A stretch of DNA of 43,185 bases, from positions 1 through 43,185 of the forward strand of contig NGZR01000017.1 in NCBI GenBank assembly GCA_002197995.1. Direction: 5' to 3'. The position numbers and the translations under genes are program-made. Source of the DNA: Gaeumannomyces sp. JS-464 (Eukaryota; Ascomycota; Sordariomycetes; Magnaporthales; Magnaporthaceae). The notes under the pieces were generated by a model. The model saw only the letters and a list, made by a program, of their open reading frames with translations. It was not told where the DNA came from and did no database searches. This document shows positions 10,060-25,517 of the stretch, piece by piece (the first letter of the stretch is position 1; each line of letters starts with the position of its first letter).

Positions 10060-10227
10060 AAATTAAAACAAAAATCGATCCATCCTCCTATAGAAGATTA
10101 TGAAAAGATCACTGCGTTCCTACTTACAGACCCTCTCTNAGACTTTACGTTGAAGATCAAACTACGTTTCATAAACCTATTGATTAATATAAAGTCCAAT
10201 CAATATAGTAATATATTGAAAATTATG
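10060..10227 (+). other. Possible 3' part of a group I intron upstream of the cox3 exon
   Basis: The phrases cagaccctctct, agactttacg, ttgaagatc and aaagtcc resemble the P7 to P9 side of fungal mitochondrial group I introns, and the stretch ends in G directly before coding sequence, as group I introns do. An undetermined base n is at 10,139, so part of the core cannot be read. The left limit is a guess. Confidence 0.35.
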
Positions 10228-10343
10228 ACTTTTTTAGGTGACCACACTCTGGCTGTACAAAAGGGATTAAATTTAGGTGTTATCTTGTTTATAGTTTCTG
10301 AAGCTTTATTTTTATGGCTATATTCTGAGCTTTTTTTCATAGT
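10228..10343 (+). pseudogene. cox3: cox3 internal exon fragment, with a one-base deletion
   Basis: Encodes cytochrome c oxidase subunit III sequence of the inner membrane: [18 protein letters not shown] then [10 protein letters not shown], and after a frameshift MAIFWAFFHS. The TGA inside the second part is Trp (IFWAF), so code 4 applies. The break is at the T-run 10309-10313: five T's where six would restore the frame and give 39 codons. Such a homopolymer loss could be a sequencing error rather than a real mutation. cox3 normally continues after HS with SL(A/T)P and more; here an intron begins. No other cox3 exon is in the window. The wording is closest to Agaricomycete-type cox3 as I remember it. 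Confidence 0.85.
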
Positions 10344-10740
10344 TTAGCACTGTGAACAAGAACCAAACTCCGGGTAAGCCCTAAACTCTAATAACTAAAC
10401 TATATTTAGAATATTTATAGTGGCCTCATTAATGATAGAGGGTATAGTAACATCATTAGAGATTCATCCTATGAAGGATGGAATGGGTAATCGCGGATCT
10501 AAATCAGATAGTCCTATATCTGTAAAGAGCAACGAGCAGACGGTTCTTCAATATTTTCTAAATATTGTAAGGTGTGCTCTGAGAGCCAGGGAAACTTGGT
10601 TTTTATATATCCAATAAAAAATTTTAATACTGTTATATCTACCTCCCCGTAATAGTATTAGGGGTGGTGGCTTTGCTTTTGCTAAAAAACAATACTTCTA
10701 TATACGAATATTAATCAAAAATCTTTTTTTCTACTTCAAG
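10344..10740 (+). other. Group I intron in cox3, 5' part only
   Basis: The exon ends in CATAGT and the intron contains ACTGTG at 10349-10354, which pairs with it (one G-U) to form P1. Then follow the core phrases aaactccgggtaagcccta and taataac, typical of the P3-P4-P5 region. Bases 10,420-10,617 give the characteristic intron peptide GNRGSKS...SVKSNEQ and later RCALRARETW, which correspond to the MGNRGSKS..VKEQRVDGS and RCTL.GFERN phrases common in fungal mitochondrial group I introns. The copy reads as error-rich compared with those. The 3' end is replaced by the anomalous sequence from 10,741. Confidence 0.7.
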
Positions 10741-12830
10741 ATTACAATCCTACACTTATATTACACGGACTTTACTGACTGGAGAAGGGTGTTTTATAGT
10801 AGGACTTACGTTCAGACCCTACGGTGTACACACAGGCTTTAGGGTACAACGCTACCACTTTCAAACTAGGTCTTCACTGAACAACGATCTCGCTCTGTTA
10901 GACACCAATTACACTTGTTCTTTGGAGTAGGTACATATACACTACAACTTGGGGGCACGACATCTTTTCAACTACTACGACGTCTCTGGTTTACGAGGAT
11001 TTATATCTTATTATTGACTACATTTTAATACATTACCCGCTATTACACCCTATACAACATTATACACCATTTACCTTTTTACACACGAACGTTATACGCT
11101 TTACACTGAACACGACAGGTACAACCACTCTTTCTTTACGAAGGTACTAACATACGACATAGTGTCTACTTACAACGCCGTACTTAACACTAGACGGTAC
11201 AACACTACTCTGACACTTTACAGTTTACGCTTTCCCTGACTTACGACGCCCGTTTTACACGCCCACGAATTTGCAACACTACGAACATACTGCACACGAC
11301 CTTTCACCTGGTTACAGTGGTTTTACCTGACCGCTGACACGGGTGTTTTTTTATACGCACTTACACACACACACTCACCTACACTTCAACACTTACGGGG
11401 ACACCTGTTTGACTTACAGGTTTACTTTTAACCTCACACATACTTACGACGACTACAAGCTCTTTTACGGTACGTTTACACTACCAACCTTTACACACTG
11501 TGGTACGGTACTACTTTCTACACACCACGACTTGTGGGGACGTTTGTACGTTGACACACATTTTCACGACTACTTCACGGGTACACACACTTATACCCTA
11601 CTACTTTGACACACACTTTACGCTACCACTGGACGTTAACATCCCTACGACCTTTGACGGACTTTTAACGTTGGCGGCTTTACTTAACTACGGACACACC
11701 AAACGACCCACTTTACACCTACGACACACACGGGTTACGATGACGTTGACAACTTACACTACACACACGGTACGACACTGACACTAAACAGACGACACAC
11801 TACGTACTACAACACTTTACGACTACTACTACACAACTTACACACTCTACTACTTTGTACGCTACTACCTTACTACTTAACACGTACAGTTTACAACTAC
11901 ACACGTGACGTGCTTTACACACCCACACCACTTGACGTTGGGGTCTCACACTGACCCACCACATACGGTACTACGACACCCACTACACACTCCACTTCGA
12001 CGCTGCCACTGTTGACACCACCTGTACACTTTTACTTACTCTACGCGGACGCTACCTGTGACCACTATGCACACCCACTGCACTACACTTCACACGGTAC
12101 AACGAGACACGGACGCCTTACTACTGGTTCACGTTGCTACCACACTACTTACTTAGCTACTACATCTTTACCACGGCTTTCAACGGACACTGACGTACTA
12201 CGTGTACTCTTCTTTACCTACTACACGTGACCGGTGCCTTTGGGACCTTGTTTTTACCTTCGGAACCGGGGTTCCACTGGCTTTGTTTCTACACCCCTTT
12301 TTTTTTACACACTACTACTTACGCGGTTCACGTACGGTTCTACCCTACCCGTTACTTTACACACTACACCTACTTACACGTTTACACCACTTACTACACT
12401 ACACTACGACTTCTACCTACTACGTACCTACACGACTACCAACTCGACACGCTTTCCCCTTACTTGGGTTACCACGGGTTTGCTGACCGCACGACACGGA
12501 CACGTTTTACGTTTTACACTTACGCTACACACACACACGTACCTCGACTACTCTGGCTGACACGTGTACACTACCCACGCACTTTACGTACTTGACGTTG
12601 CACTACGCACAACGACTACCACACACTTACACTTAGACGACACACTACCACCTCCTTTTTTGGTGTACGGTACTTGTTACGTGACACCGTACACGACCAC
12701 GACACACTACTTACTACGTACTACTACGTGTTCACGTCTTACCCGACGACTACTACACTTAACTGTCACTTACTACCTCACTTTTGACCACACACTTTCC
12801 TTTACACTTTCTCACAAACACAACGCGGAC
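10741..12830. other. Transition zone from mitochondrial DNA into the A-then-C sequence
   Basis: Counting ApA, ApG and ApT by eye per 60-base line gives about 10 at 10,741, 5-9 for most lines to 11,160, 2-5 at 11,161-11,460, 0-4 to about 11,900, and scattered cases to 12,830. There is no gene, intron or repeat that I recognise. GC content rises and CA/AC, GAC and TAC triplets become dominant. The gradual change is itself the main feature. Confidence 0.8.
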
Positions 12831-15800
12831 TTACCCTTTTACTTTACACGCGTGGTGTACGACGCTTTTACGCTTTACACACGCTACACTCTACTTGACG
12901 GGTACTTACGGGACGACTTACTACACGTCTTACACACGCTTCACACTGACACTACCCGGTTTACTCCGACACACCACTTACACACACTCACACTTTCCAC
13001 ACCTGTACTTACCTGTACCCACCGTCCACTTACGTCTGTTTTCACACGGGACTACCCTGACTCCTACACTTGACACTGGCACGGTTTTGTACGACTGGAC
13101 GACGGGTTGTTTTTACTGTTACACGGTACACGACACACACACACTACTGCTTACTTTACTGTGGGTACTCACGGTTACTTACTACTCACTTCTCTACTAC
13201 TCTCACACCACCGCGACGACGACTGACGGCTTTACTTACGCTACACACTTACACTTGACCTACTCTACGGGTGTGGTACACGACTCGACGACACACGTGT
13301 CACACCACGACCCTTCTACGTGCTACCCTTTGTTGTACTACTACACACTTTACACTGACCGTGTACTGACTACACACACTACACTCCCTTTTTTCCACAC
13401 ACACTTTCCTTTACACTGGACGTACACACGTCTACTGGACTTGTACACGACCTTTACGTACCGACTACGCTGACGCTTACTTACACGACACTACACACTC
13501 CCACTACTACACCTCTTGACGGTTTACACACGACACGACTACACGACTCTTTACACACTCTGGTACTGACACTACCTGGTACGACACCACTACTACACTT
13601 ACGTTACTTTACTCTCACTGCCCCTGACGCCACACACGGGTACCGCCTACCTTCGTACACGCACCCCTTTACCACGGTGTTCCTCTGCTTCGCACGACGC
13701 GACACGCACCCCTCTGGTTACGGACGCACACGGCTACACTTACACACACACACACTACACAACACTTACGTGTACGGTCCTGTTTACACACTTTACTACA
13801 CTACTACACGCTACTTTTACTTACACTTACACACCACGACACTACACACGTTACACTTGCACTGACACGACTCTTGACTTTTACCTACACTACTACACGT
13901 ACACTCACACGACACACTACTGCACGCCACTACTTTTACCTACACACTTACTTGCGACACACACACTACTTTACGTGTTACACACGGTTCACACCGACCT
14001 ACACTACACACACGACTTACTCTTTTGTGCTTTACCTTGACCTGTACTGTTACTACTACGTTACACGACACGACTACTACGTCTGACACACGTACTTGTG
14101 ACACACTACCTGACACACTACCACTACACTACTACTTACACCTTACTACCTACTGTTACTCACTACTTACGTGTCACTGGACTTACACTTTGTACGTCCT
14201 ACTACACACTTTACTTACTACTACACTACTTACCTACTGTTTCGTGCTTCGCTTACACACGCACACTTGCCTTTTACACTTGTTACACTACCGTCACGTC
14301 CCGCACACACGTCGGACGACCACTACTTACCTACACGACTACGCCGCTTCGCGGACGGGACGACCTTTACACTACGGTCGCCACACGCACGCACGCACGC
14401 TACCACCTGCCCTACACACACGACACGGGGGCCGACGTCCCACACTCCTGGGTACGCTTACGCTGCGGGACACACGGCTGACGACACTTACACACTACTT
14501 TCTACTCCCACACACACCTTCTACCCACACACGACACGCTACACTTCTTACTTCTTTACGACTACGACACGACTTTACTACGACGTGACTTTGTACGGGT
14601 TTACCTGACTGGACGACACGGTACACTTTCCACCACTTACGACCTTACACGACTTTTACACACGACTACCCACACTTACTACACACTACTGCTCACACTT
14701 TACCACTTTCACACACTTACACTTTACCACTACACGGACTGACACACTCGACGGTTTTACGACGTACTACTTACACGACACTACCTTTACACACACTGTG
14801 GTCACTACTTTCTACACGTCTACACACGACTACACGTACACGTTACTTTTGTACACTGACCACTACACACTTCACTTGTTACTACTGTTACTACACTACC
14901 TACTACTTTACACTTACTGTGACACTCTTACACTACGTTCACACACACTACCACTCACTTTTACACACTTACTTTGACACACACGGCACGTCTTACCTAC
15001 ACCTGACACACTACACACTACTCACTTTACTCACTGACACGGTACACACTTGGCTACTTACTACGGTTACTACACACACACGACACACTGACCACGGTAC
15101 TGACACACACTACACACTGACACTACCCTGGTTCTACTTACGTGACTACGACACTTACACTACTACTACACACTACTTGACTTACGCCGGACTTTACTTG
15201 ACTGCTGACACGCTACCCTTTTCACACCTAACACACTACTGTACCCTACGGTTTACACGTTGGACACACTCACTACTTACACACGACACTTACGACGTTG
15301 TACTACACACACACACTACAACACGACACTTTACTTACACACCACGGTACACTGTTTTACTTACACCTACCACCCTACGACGACACCACTACACTGTCGA
15401 CTACGTACACTCCTACCACACTACGTACTTACGACACACTTACACTACACACTACACACTGACACCTTACTACACACTACTTTTACACTACCCCCTTACT
15501 TTACTGACGGACTTCTACACTTACTACACGACACGGACGTACTTACTTACACACACTTTTACACACGCTACACACGACTTTTCACTTACTGGTTACACAC
15601 TTTGGTACGACTACTGTACTTACCACACACGGTTACTCACCACCTACCACCTCGACACGGTACACTACCACTACTACTTGACTGCACACTACACACACTT
15701 ACCACCACTTACACTACACACTACTACGACTTACACCACACACACACTGACTACACTTTACTTGGGTACACTACACACGACACCGTACTTTCACACTTGT

Positions 15801-17930
15801 TGACACACTACGACCACACTCTACTTACTCCGCACCTTTACTTTACTCTGACTACGCCCTTACTGACGACTACGACTCACCACGGGGGTACCGGTACTAC
15901 TTACGACACACTACCGGACTACACACTTACGTACACGTGACACTCTGCTACGTACTTGTTGTTACTACGACTACACTACACTACACCACACTACGGACAC
16001 CACTTTACTACGTACGTACTGACGTGACACTGTGCGACACACGCTACTTACACTACTCTCTACGACACACACACTACTTACACACACACACTGTTTACAC
16101 GTTCACGGTACACTTCTTACTACACACGGGTACTACCTTTTGTTTTACACACTTACACTACGTACACTACTTACTACTACACTACACACACACTTTTTTT
16201 TACACACACGTTACACTACGCACACGACACACGTCACTTTTTTCTGTACACGTACACTGACTACACTTTGCTGCCACACGTACTACTACTTGTTTACTGA
16301 CCACTACTACTACACGGTCCACACCGACCTACGTCACACTTACACCACTTGTGTTACCTTTACACTACACGACGTACGACGCTTTTGACCGACGGCTCGC
16401 TGCTTACGCACTACACACGTACACACACACTTGACCGTACACACGCTTTTCACTACTTACACTTGTTACACACTTACTTTTTTTTTTTTTACACCACACG
16501 CACCTACACTACTGACTGACCACTACGTCTACACTCACACTACACTGAGACACTTACTTGTTACACTACTCACTTGTACCACCGTTACTACACTTGGACA
16601 CCACACTTTTTTGTCACGTGGCTTTGTGACCGTACTATACTGGACTACTCACGCTACACCTGACCACCCACTCACTTTACGGACTTTGACACGCTGGTAC
16701 TCCTTTACTTGACCACTTTTGTACGACCGTTGTACTGACCTTTTTTTACTACTACTTTCTACTTTTACTTGACGGTTCTTACACTTGTACGTGCCGTCCG
16801 ACACGCACTACCTTCGCTACTCCCTACCCCTTTGTACGCTTGCTACGACCCTTTCGGACACTACCACTTACACTGACACACTTACGTACTCTTGACTACC
16901 TACACTTTCACTTACACACTTTACGCACACACCACACACGTGCTACACACGCTACCTCCTTACTTTTACTTTACTACACTACACACTCACGACTGACTGA
17001 CGGACACACACTACGTGACTTCACACACTACGCGACTGACACGACACTACCTCACTCACTCTTCTGACGTCACGACACGACACGACTGACACGACTCCAC
17101 ACACTACACACACACACACACACTACTTGACCGACACTTTGACGACACACACACGTGGACCGACTTTACTACTGACGCACGACGACTTACCTTTACACAC
17201 TGACACGCACACTGGACACACGCACACCACACGCTGGACGTTTTGCCTACGACGACTACACTGACACACACCTTCACGGACGTTGCACACACACTTTACA
17301 CGACCCTACACACGCTTTACACACTACACACGCTACACGGACTACGTACCACGACACTTTTTGTCTACACTCTGGACTGACACGCTTTGGACACGCTGAC
17401 ACACCACACTCTCACACTACTGACACCACACACACTACACTGACGACGTGACACACGACCACGACGACGACACACACGCACGCACACTGGACACGCGACA
17501 CACGGACACACACACACACACACACCACACGTTTACCACTCTACGACACGTACCCTGACTGACTGGACTACTTCACTGACTTACACAACACACGACCGTG
17601 CTGCGTCGGACACTCTGACACTCACGCGGACACACTGACACACTTCCACGTACCACACGTACCACACACACCGTCCTACACTTACTCTGACTGACTACTT
17701 CACTCCTGGTACCACGCTACCACACCACGTTACACGGACTGGTCCACACGTACCACGACTACACTACACCTTACTCTGACGGACACGACTTCACACGTAC
17801 CACACGTACACTACACTCACTCTACACGGACTGACTTCACACGTACCACGGTACACACACACTCCACCCTACACACGACTGACTTCACGGTACACACACA
17901 CTCACTCACTACACACGGCGGTGGACGACA

Positions 17931-18039
17931 CTCTTCTACACACGGTGACTGGACGGACTCTTCTACACACGGTGACTGGACGGACTCTTCTACACACGGT
18001 GACTGACACGGACTCTTCTACACACGGTGACTGGACGGA
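17931..18039 (+). repeat. 27-bp tandem repeat, four copies
   Basis: Units at 17931-17957, 17958-17984, 17985-18012 (one base longer, altered) and 18013-18039, each starting ctcttctacacacggtgact. A degraded fifth start follows. It lies inside the anomalous tail. Confidence 0.9.
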
Positions 18040-21000
18040 CTCTCCTACTACGACTTACTGTACCTTGACACACACCACACGCGACGTGACTACTGCCTGA
18101 CTTTTTTTGACTGCACGACTGGACGGACGACTTACGTACTACTACGTACCTACTACACGCACGGTTTACTACTGTTACACTTTTACACTTTTACACTTAC
18201 ACACACACACTACTTTTTGTACGTACGCTTGCTACTTTACGCACACGCACTACTTTACTGTACTGACACTACCACACACACACGTTTGTTACTTACTACT
18301 GTACGCGTACCGACACGTCTTCGTACCGCTGGCTGCTACACGCCACGCACGTCACGCACGCACGACACACTACACCACACACACCGACTTACTCACTTTA
18401 CACTGGTACGGACTTACCTGTCTTCCACACACCACGCGTACTGTCGGTTCGACGTCCGACCTACACTCGTACTACTACCACACTACGTTACACTTTTACC
18501 CTACGGACTTGTACTACGTTGACTGGTTTGCTTACTTTCACTACCGACACGTACACGACACGCCACGCTGCTGCTACCACACCTGCACCCACGCTGCACG
18601 CTACACACCTTTACGGACTTACACACACGCACACCACTTACACGCACTTACTCCTTACACGGGTACACGTGACGTTACACACGCTACGCTCTTACTTTGT
18701 ACTACACACGACTCTACGTACACCTTACACTTGGTACACACGGACTTCCCTTGTCACCGGGACACTACGACTGCCGGTTCGACACTCCGGTCTACGTTCG
18801 TACGCACTCTGCTGGCTGGCTTACTTTCACTACGACACGCCACGCACGTACGACACGTACACGCCTGCCTACCTTCTTACTTTCACTACGTACTTACGAC
18901 ACGTACCACGCACCGACACGGACACGGACACACACGTTTCCACTTGGTACACGGTACACGACTACTTTGCTACACACTACTTGTGTTTTACCACCCTGGA
19001 CGGTTCGACTTCCTCTCTTTTCCGACACTTACACTACTTTACGTACTTACACTGTGACTTACTACTTGGTACACTTACTACCTACACTACTACGTACTAC
19101 TACTACTACGTTACTTACTACGACTACTTACACACACCTACACACTTTACTTACACGGACGACTTACTTACACACACACACACACACTACTGACACTACA
19201 CTTTACTACTTTACGTACTTCGACACTTTTACTACCACACTGGTTACTACACTACTACGACCACTTTTACACGTGTACACTTTCTTTACTTTTCTGTTTT
19301 ACTGTGCCACTACTTTGTACACTTGTTACGTACACACACACTCCTACTACGTGTCACGTACTTACTTTTTACACTACGGTTTACTTTGCACGGTACTACT
19401 CTTCTTACTTTACACTTACTACACTTGGTTTACACCTTTTACTACGGGTTACTCTTACTTTACACTTGTTTACTACTTGGTGCGGTGACGTGTGTGTACT
19501 ACTTGACGGCGCACACGACTCTTACTTTTTGTTTACACTCACCGCCGCGTGACGTTACACACACTCTTACCTCTACTGACGGTACCGTTTACACTTACAC
19601 ACCACCACACTTTTGACGCGACACGACACCGACGGACGCTACCACTTACTTTTTACTCACTACTCTACGACTTGCTACCACTACTTACACACTTTGTTTC
19701 TTTACTTTTACTTACTTTGTTCTACCACCCTACACTACTACGTACTCTACACTTACTACGTCCGCTACACTACTTACCACACACACGTCTTGTTTACTCA
19801 CGGGGTTACACGGGTTTACGCACGCACACTACACACACACCACTTACTTCACACCTCTACGTACTCCGACTGACTACACTTTTTACACGGTGACTTTTCA
19901 CGGACTTTTCGGACTGCACGACGGGTACACTTTTACACTACTACACTTACTTTTACACACACACTACACACCTTGGTACACTACTACTCTACGTGTCTCA
20001 CTTTACGACTTTACACACACTTGACGTTACCACTGTTGACCGACCACACGACACTGCTTTACACTTTTCACTACACACACACACACACACTTACACACTA
20101 CTACGGTACACTGACCACTTGCACACTTTACCGACTACACCACGCTGTACGACTTTACCACGTTACCACCACTCCTACACACGACTACTTTACCACACGT
20201 TACACTACGACACACTACTTTGACTACACACTACTACACTTTACACACTACCACACCACACACACTACTTTACGACCTACCTTACGACTTTTACACACAC
20301 ACACGCTTTCACACGACTTTACTCACACGACACACGACACTTACACACACCACGTTACACACGACTGACACGACACACTCTTTACACTACTTACTACTTA
20401 CACACTACTTACAACACACTGGGACTGACACTACGTTCTCGACACGCTGCTGGACGTTTACCCTGTACGACGCACTACACTACTTGTTACTTACCACGAC
20501 TTACTTGACTTACTTACGGGTTACACTACGACACGGACGACGGGTTCTTTTACTTTACGACTACGACACGTACACACACTGGACACCCTACTCTTTTCGA
20601 CTTACCTCACACACGCTACCACTACCACACCACTACCTCTGACTGGACACACACGACTACACACACGACTTACTTTACACTACGACTACACACTTACGGG
20701 TTTGACTACACACTACTTCTACTACTTTACACACTTACACACTACACTTCGTCACCACTACTTGCACACTACACTACTCACACACACACACGCTACGACA
20801 CACTACACCACGTACACACCCCTTGACGTGTTCTTACGACGTACACACACACTACCTACACTGTTTTACACTTACACTTACTTTACACTACCCACTACTT
20901 TACGACTACACACACTGACCACTTTACTCACCTACACACACACGGTTTACGACTTACTACACACGACTTTACACACGTACACTACTGTACACACGCTACT

Positions 21001-21674
21001 ACTACTGACCGGACGTTTACTACGACACTACGACTACACTACTACACACGACACTTACACTTCTACACACACTTACTCTTTTTCTACTGACACTACACCT
21101 ACCACGACTTACTCTACCTACACTTCACGACTACTACGACACACACACTTACCACACGGTTTACGTACACGTCACACGACACCTACGCTGACACACTACA
21201 CTACTACTGCTACACACCCTACCTACTTACTACCACTTTACACACGACACTGGTCTTCACACTTACGACTACTACACTACTCACGGACACACACTCTACT
21301 TACACCACGGCGTTGACACCTACACTTGTGTTTTCGACGACTTGTTACACACACACACCTGACCGACTTACTTTTCGCTTCTACCTTTACACACTGACAC
21401 GCCGCACGACACACTACGTACGGTGTACGACTTTTACGACACCTACTACACACGACACACTTTACGTACGCTGACCGCACGACTACCACGGTGACACTAC
21501 TGTTGTACGTACACACTACACTTACTACACAACACACACACTACGTGGCTGTACTTTACACTACACTTACGTGTTACTTACTTTGCACGCTACGACGCTA
21601 CGCACTTACGACACTTACGTACGTACGCTGCTGTACGGCTTGCTGCTTTGCACGCACTACACGTACCGCTCGCT

Positions 21675-21728
21675 ACCGACACGTACCGACACGTACCGAC
21701 ACGTACCGACACGTACCGACACGTACCG
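21675..21728 (+). repeat. 10-bp tandem repeat (accgacacgt)
   Basis: About five consecutive copies. The same word cgacacgtac recurs singly at many tail sites (for example near 18,311, 24,413 and 25,428). Confidence 0.9.
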
Positions 21729-24514
21729 CCTACACACACTTGACACACTACACTTACACACTTACGACGGACACACACGACACACGACACGGTTACCACA
21801 CCCGTACCTACTTTCCACTACCTCACTACGACACACACTTACGGTGACACACACGGTTACACCGACCGTCCTACGTTGACACGACCCGTCGGCACGTTGT
21901 ACACACTGTCGCTACCACGACCTGGTTCACCCGGGGTTACGGTTGGACACTACCCTGTCCACACACTGTACCACGTCGACACTTCTACTACACCGACTTC
22001 ACTACTCGTACGGGACGGACGGGACCACACTACCTACTACTTTACCACCACTACTTACGTACTTACTCTTTACTACCACCGGACTACGACACACCTCCTG
22101 GACGTACTACTTACACTACCTCTTACACGACTACTACACACACGCTACTACTCTTACGTTACACTTACGACACTTGGTCACACTTTTTTCTTACTTTACT
22201 ACTTACACTGTTACACTTACACTACTACACGACACTACACGTGACACTTACGACACGTACACTACCTACGACACTACGTACTGCTTTTACGCTACTTACA
22301 CTACTTACTACTACTTTACACTTACTTCTTTCTCTACACGGTACTTGCCTTACTACACTACTTACACTACTGTTTACACTGGTACGCTCTACACTACTAC
22401 GACTTCACACACTTACTGGTACGCGACACGCCGGCTTACACACGCGACTACACTACTACTTACTGTACACCACGGACGCACTTACTGACGACCGGACACA
22501 CTTTACGCCGACACACTGGGACCACCACTGACCACGTACTACGGACACACTGTGACTGTACTACCACACCTACCACACTGTACTGACCTTACTACACTGG
22601 CTACGTTTTACTTCTTTTACTTACGCGACTGGTCGGACACGTACTACGTTACTACACCTACTTACGCACACGGACACCCGACTTCCGCTGGTTCCGCTAC
22701 GTTCTGTTACACCGGTACTACGGACGGGACGTTACGTACGTACACTCGGTTTACACTACACACACGACACACCTTACTACACACTTACCCTGCTACACTG
22801 TTACGACTCTTACTGGTACCGACTACACTACGCACGGTGACTACACACACACACTTACCACTCCTACACTTGACGTTACCGGGTGCTTACCGCTGTACGC
22901 GCTTACCGCACGTACGCGCTTACCTGCTTCGCACTGACACACTACGTACACGCGCTACCTGCTACGCGACACGCACACCCCACACACGGGGTACGCACCA
23001 CCACGACTGGTGACACGGACTCTTTTCACGTGTCTACTTTGTACACACTCTACACACACACTACGTACACACACTACGGTTGACCTTACTACGTTCCTAC
23101 CACTTTGCTACTACGACACTTACCACTACGTACGACGACTACTACGACTTTACTTACTACTACGACACTCCACGGACGTTTTTTGGTGTTGGTACACTGT
23201 TTACTACGTTTGGACGACACCACACACGGTCACTGCACACTCTTTGCTGTACACACTTCTACTACACACGACTCTACTTACACACTGTACACTTACTACC
23301 CCCACTTTTGACACACGTACCTCTTTACTTACACCACACACACACACACGACGTACACACTTTTTTACCTTTTTACACACTGACACTTACTCACGTTTAC
23401 ACTGTCTGACACACACACACACCACTTTACACCACGACACGACGGACTTGCACACACGACACTTGTACACGTACTTACGACGCGGTACACTGACACTACA
23501 CGACACACACCACACCACGTACGACTTCTTACTACCTACACCCCTCTACACTACACACTACTACGACTGTGCTCGTACGTTCCACGACTTTGACCGACAC
23601 ACGACACACACTACTTACCTCCACGACACTGGTTACGCACGACGTTTACCGGACTGCACGACACGGGTGTTTCTTTACTTACACTACTTACGACTTGACA
23701 CTACGACACCACACACGCGGTTACTTGACGCTACCACGCGTTACTTTACGTCTTACCACCACACCACCTCACACGACGACTTTGTCGTTACTTTCACACT
23801 TACACTTACTACGACACTACCTTACGGTTACTGGTGTACTTACACTACTCTGACTACACGTCTACACACGACCACCACGTTACGACACTACACGACACTA
23901 CGACGGACTTTACCACACTACACTACTTGGACACACACTGTACACTTCCACTTTTTTACCTACACTTACCCCTTTACCACGACGTACGTACACACTTACT
24001 TACACACTTTCCTCGACTTTTTGTGCTACCGCTGCTTCGCTGGCACTGTGTACGCACACACGCTACCTACACTTACACACGACCACACACGCACCACTTT
24101 ACACCTGACACGACACGGTACTACTCTACACACTTACACACACTTACACTTACACACTCTGTCGCTTGCGCACACTGACACTACACACGGACACGACACA
24201 CACGACTTACACTACACACACTACACTACACACTTACACACTACACTTACACACACTCCACGTGTTTACGTACGTGTTTACGTGGTACGGTGCACACTAC
24301 GTACACTACACCTACTACACACCCACACACACCACTGACACGACACACACTACACACTCTTACACTACACTACACTTACTTACTTGTGGTACGGCTACAC
24401 CGACACGTACCTACCGACACGTACCTACCACGCTACACACGCTACCACTACTCTACACCACACACACACACTGCTTACCTTCGTACGTACGACCTACCGA
24501 CACGTACCGCCTAC

Positions 24515-24541
24515 CACACACACACACACACACACACACAC
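24515..24541 (+). repeat. CA dinucleotide run
   Basis: 27 bases of pure CA repeat, the longest I noticed among very many shorter ones in the tail. Confidence 0.9.
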
Positions 24542-25485
24542 TACACTACACACGGGACGACTTACTTTCACACTGGTACGACACACGACCTGTTTTACCA
24601 CCACCACGTACGGTTACACGTGTTCGACACTCACCTTACTCTCTCACTTACTACTACACTACGTACTACGTACACTTACTGCTTACTTCTACTGCACTAC
24701 CTTCGTACTGCGCGACACTGGTACGTGTTTACCTTACTTACTTTCTACCGACACGTACGCGTGCTTACTTTCTTACTTTACACTACGTACGTACCTGCTT
24801 ACCTCCGTACTGACGTACACGCACGTACCTTCGTACCACGTACTTACGTACGCACGCGTACGTGCGTACTTACGTACGCACGCGTACGCACGCGTACGCA
24901 CGGACTACCACGACACGTACACGCCACGGACTACGACACGTACACGGTTTGCTTGCTTACTTTGCTTGTGTTGCTGGCTACCTACTGACACACTACACGA
25001 CACGTACACGCACCTACCTACTACTACTACACACACACACACACACTTACGCTCACACTACACTTACTACGACACGCTGGTTTTTCACGACGTACGGTTG
25101 ACGTGTTGTACACTTACCTTACTTTTACTACTTCTTTACGTTTACACGGGTACACACACCGCACTTTTTGACTACACGACACTGACTACTTCACACGTTC
25201 GACGTCTTGGACACGACACTTACACACACGACACTTGTCCGACGTGGTCTACACGGACGGTACACGTTTGACGTTTTACTTGACACTCTACTACACACGG
25301 TTCCACTCCGTTCGACACTCGGACTACTTCTCTGACGTACGTACTCTTACACACGGACTACGCGGGACTACGGCTTGCTTACGTTCGTACGCGTTTCACC
25401 TGCTGGCTTACCTACCGCTTCTGCTACCGACACGTACCTACCTTCGTACGTACCTTCGTACGCACGACACACTACACGTACGTAC

Positions 25486-25517
25486 ACGCACTTACGCACT
25501 TACGCACTTACGCACTT
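25486..25517 (+). repeat. 8-bp tandem repeat (acgcactt), four exact copies
   Basis: Four exact units followed by acgcacgt. It lies in a stretch (about 24,780-25,700) packed with short recurring words built from gtac, ttac and gcac. Confidence 0.9.

Noticed and set aside
10006..10140. A tRNA near the plasmid-mtDNA junction
   Set aside because: I could not fit a cloverleaf with a T-loop and acceptor stem; intron-like phrases explain the sequence better.
21681..21730. CRISPR-like array at the 10-bp repeats
   Set aside because: Units are directly adjacent with no spacers of unique sequence, and no cas-like gene is present.
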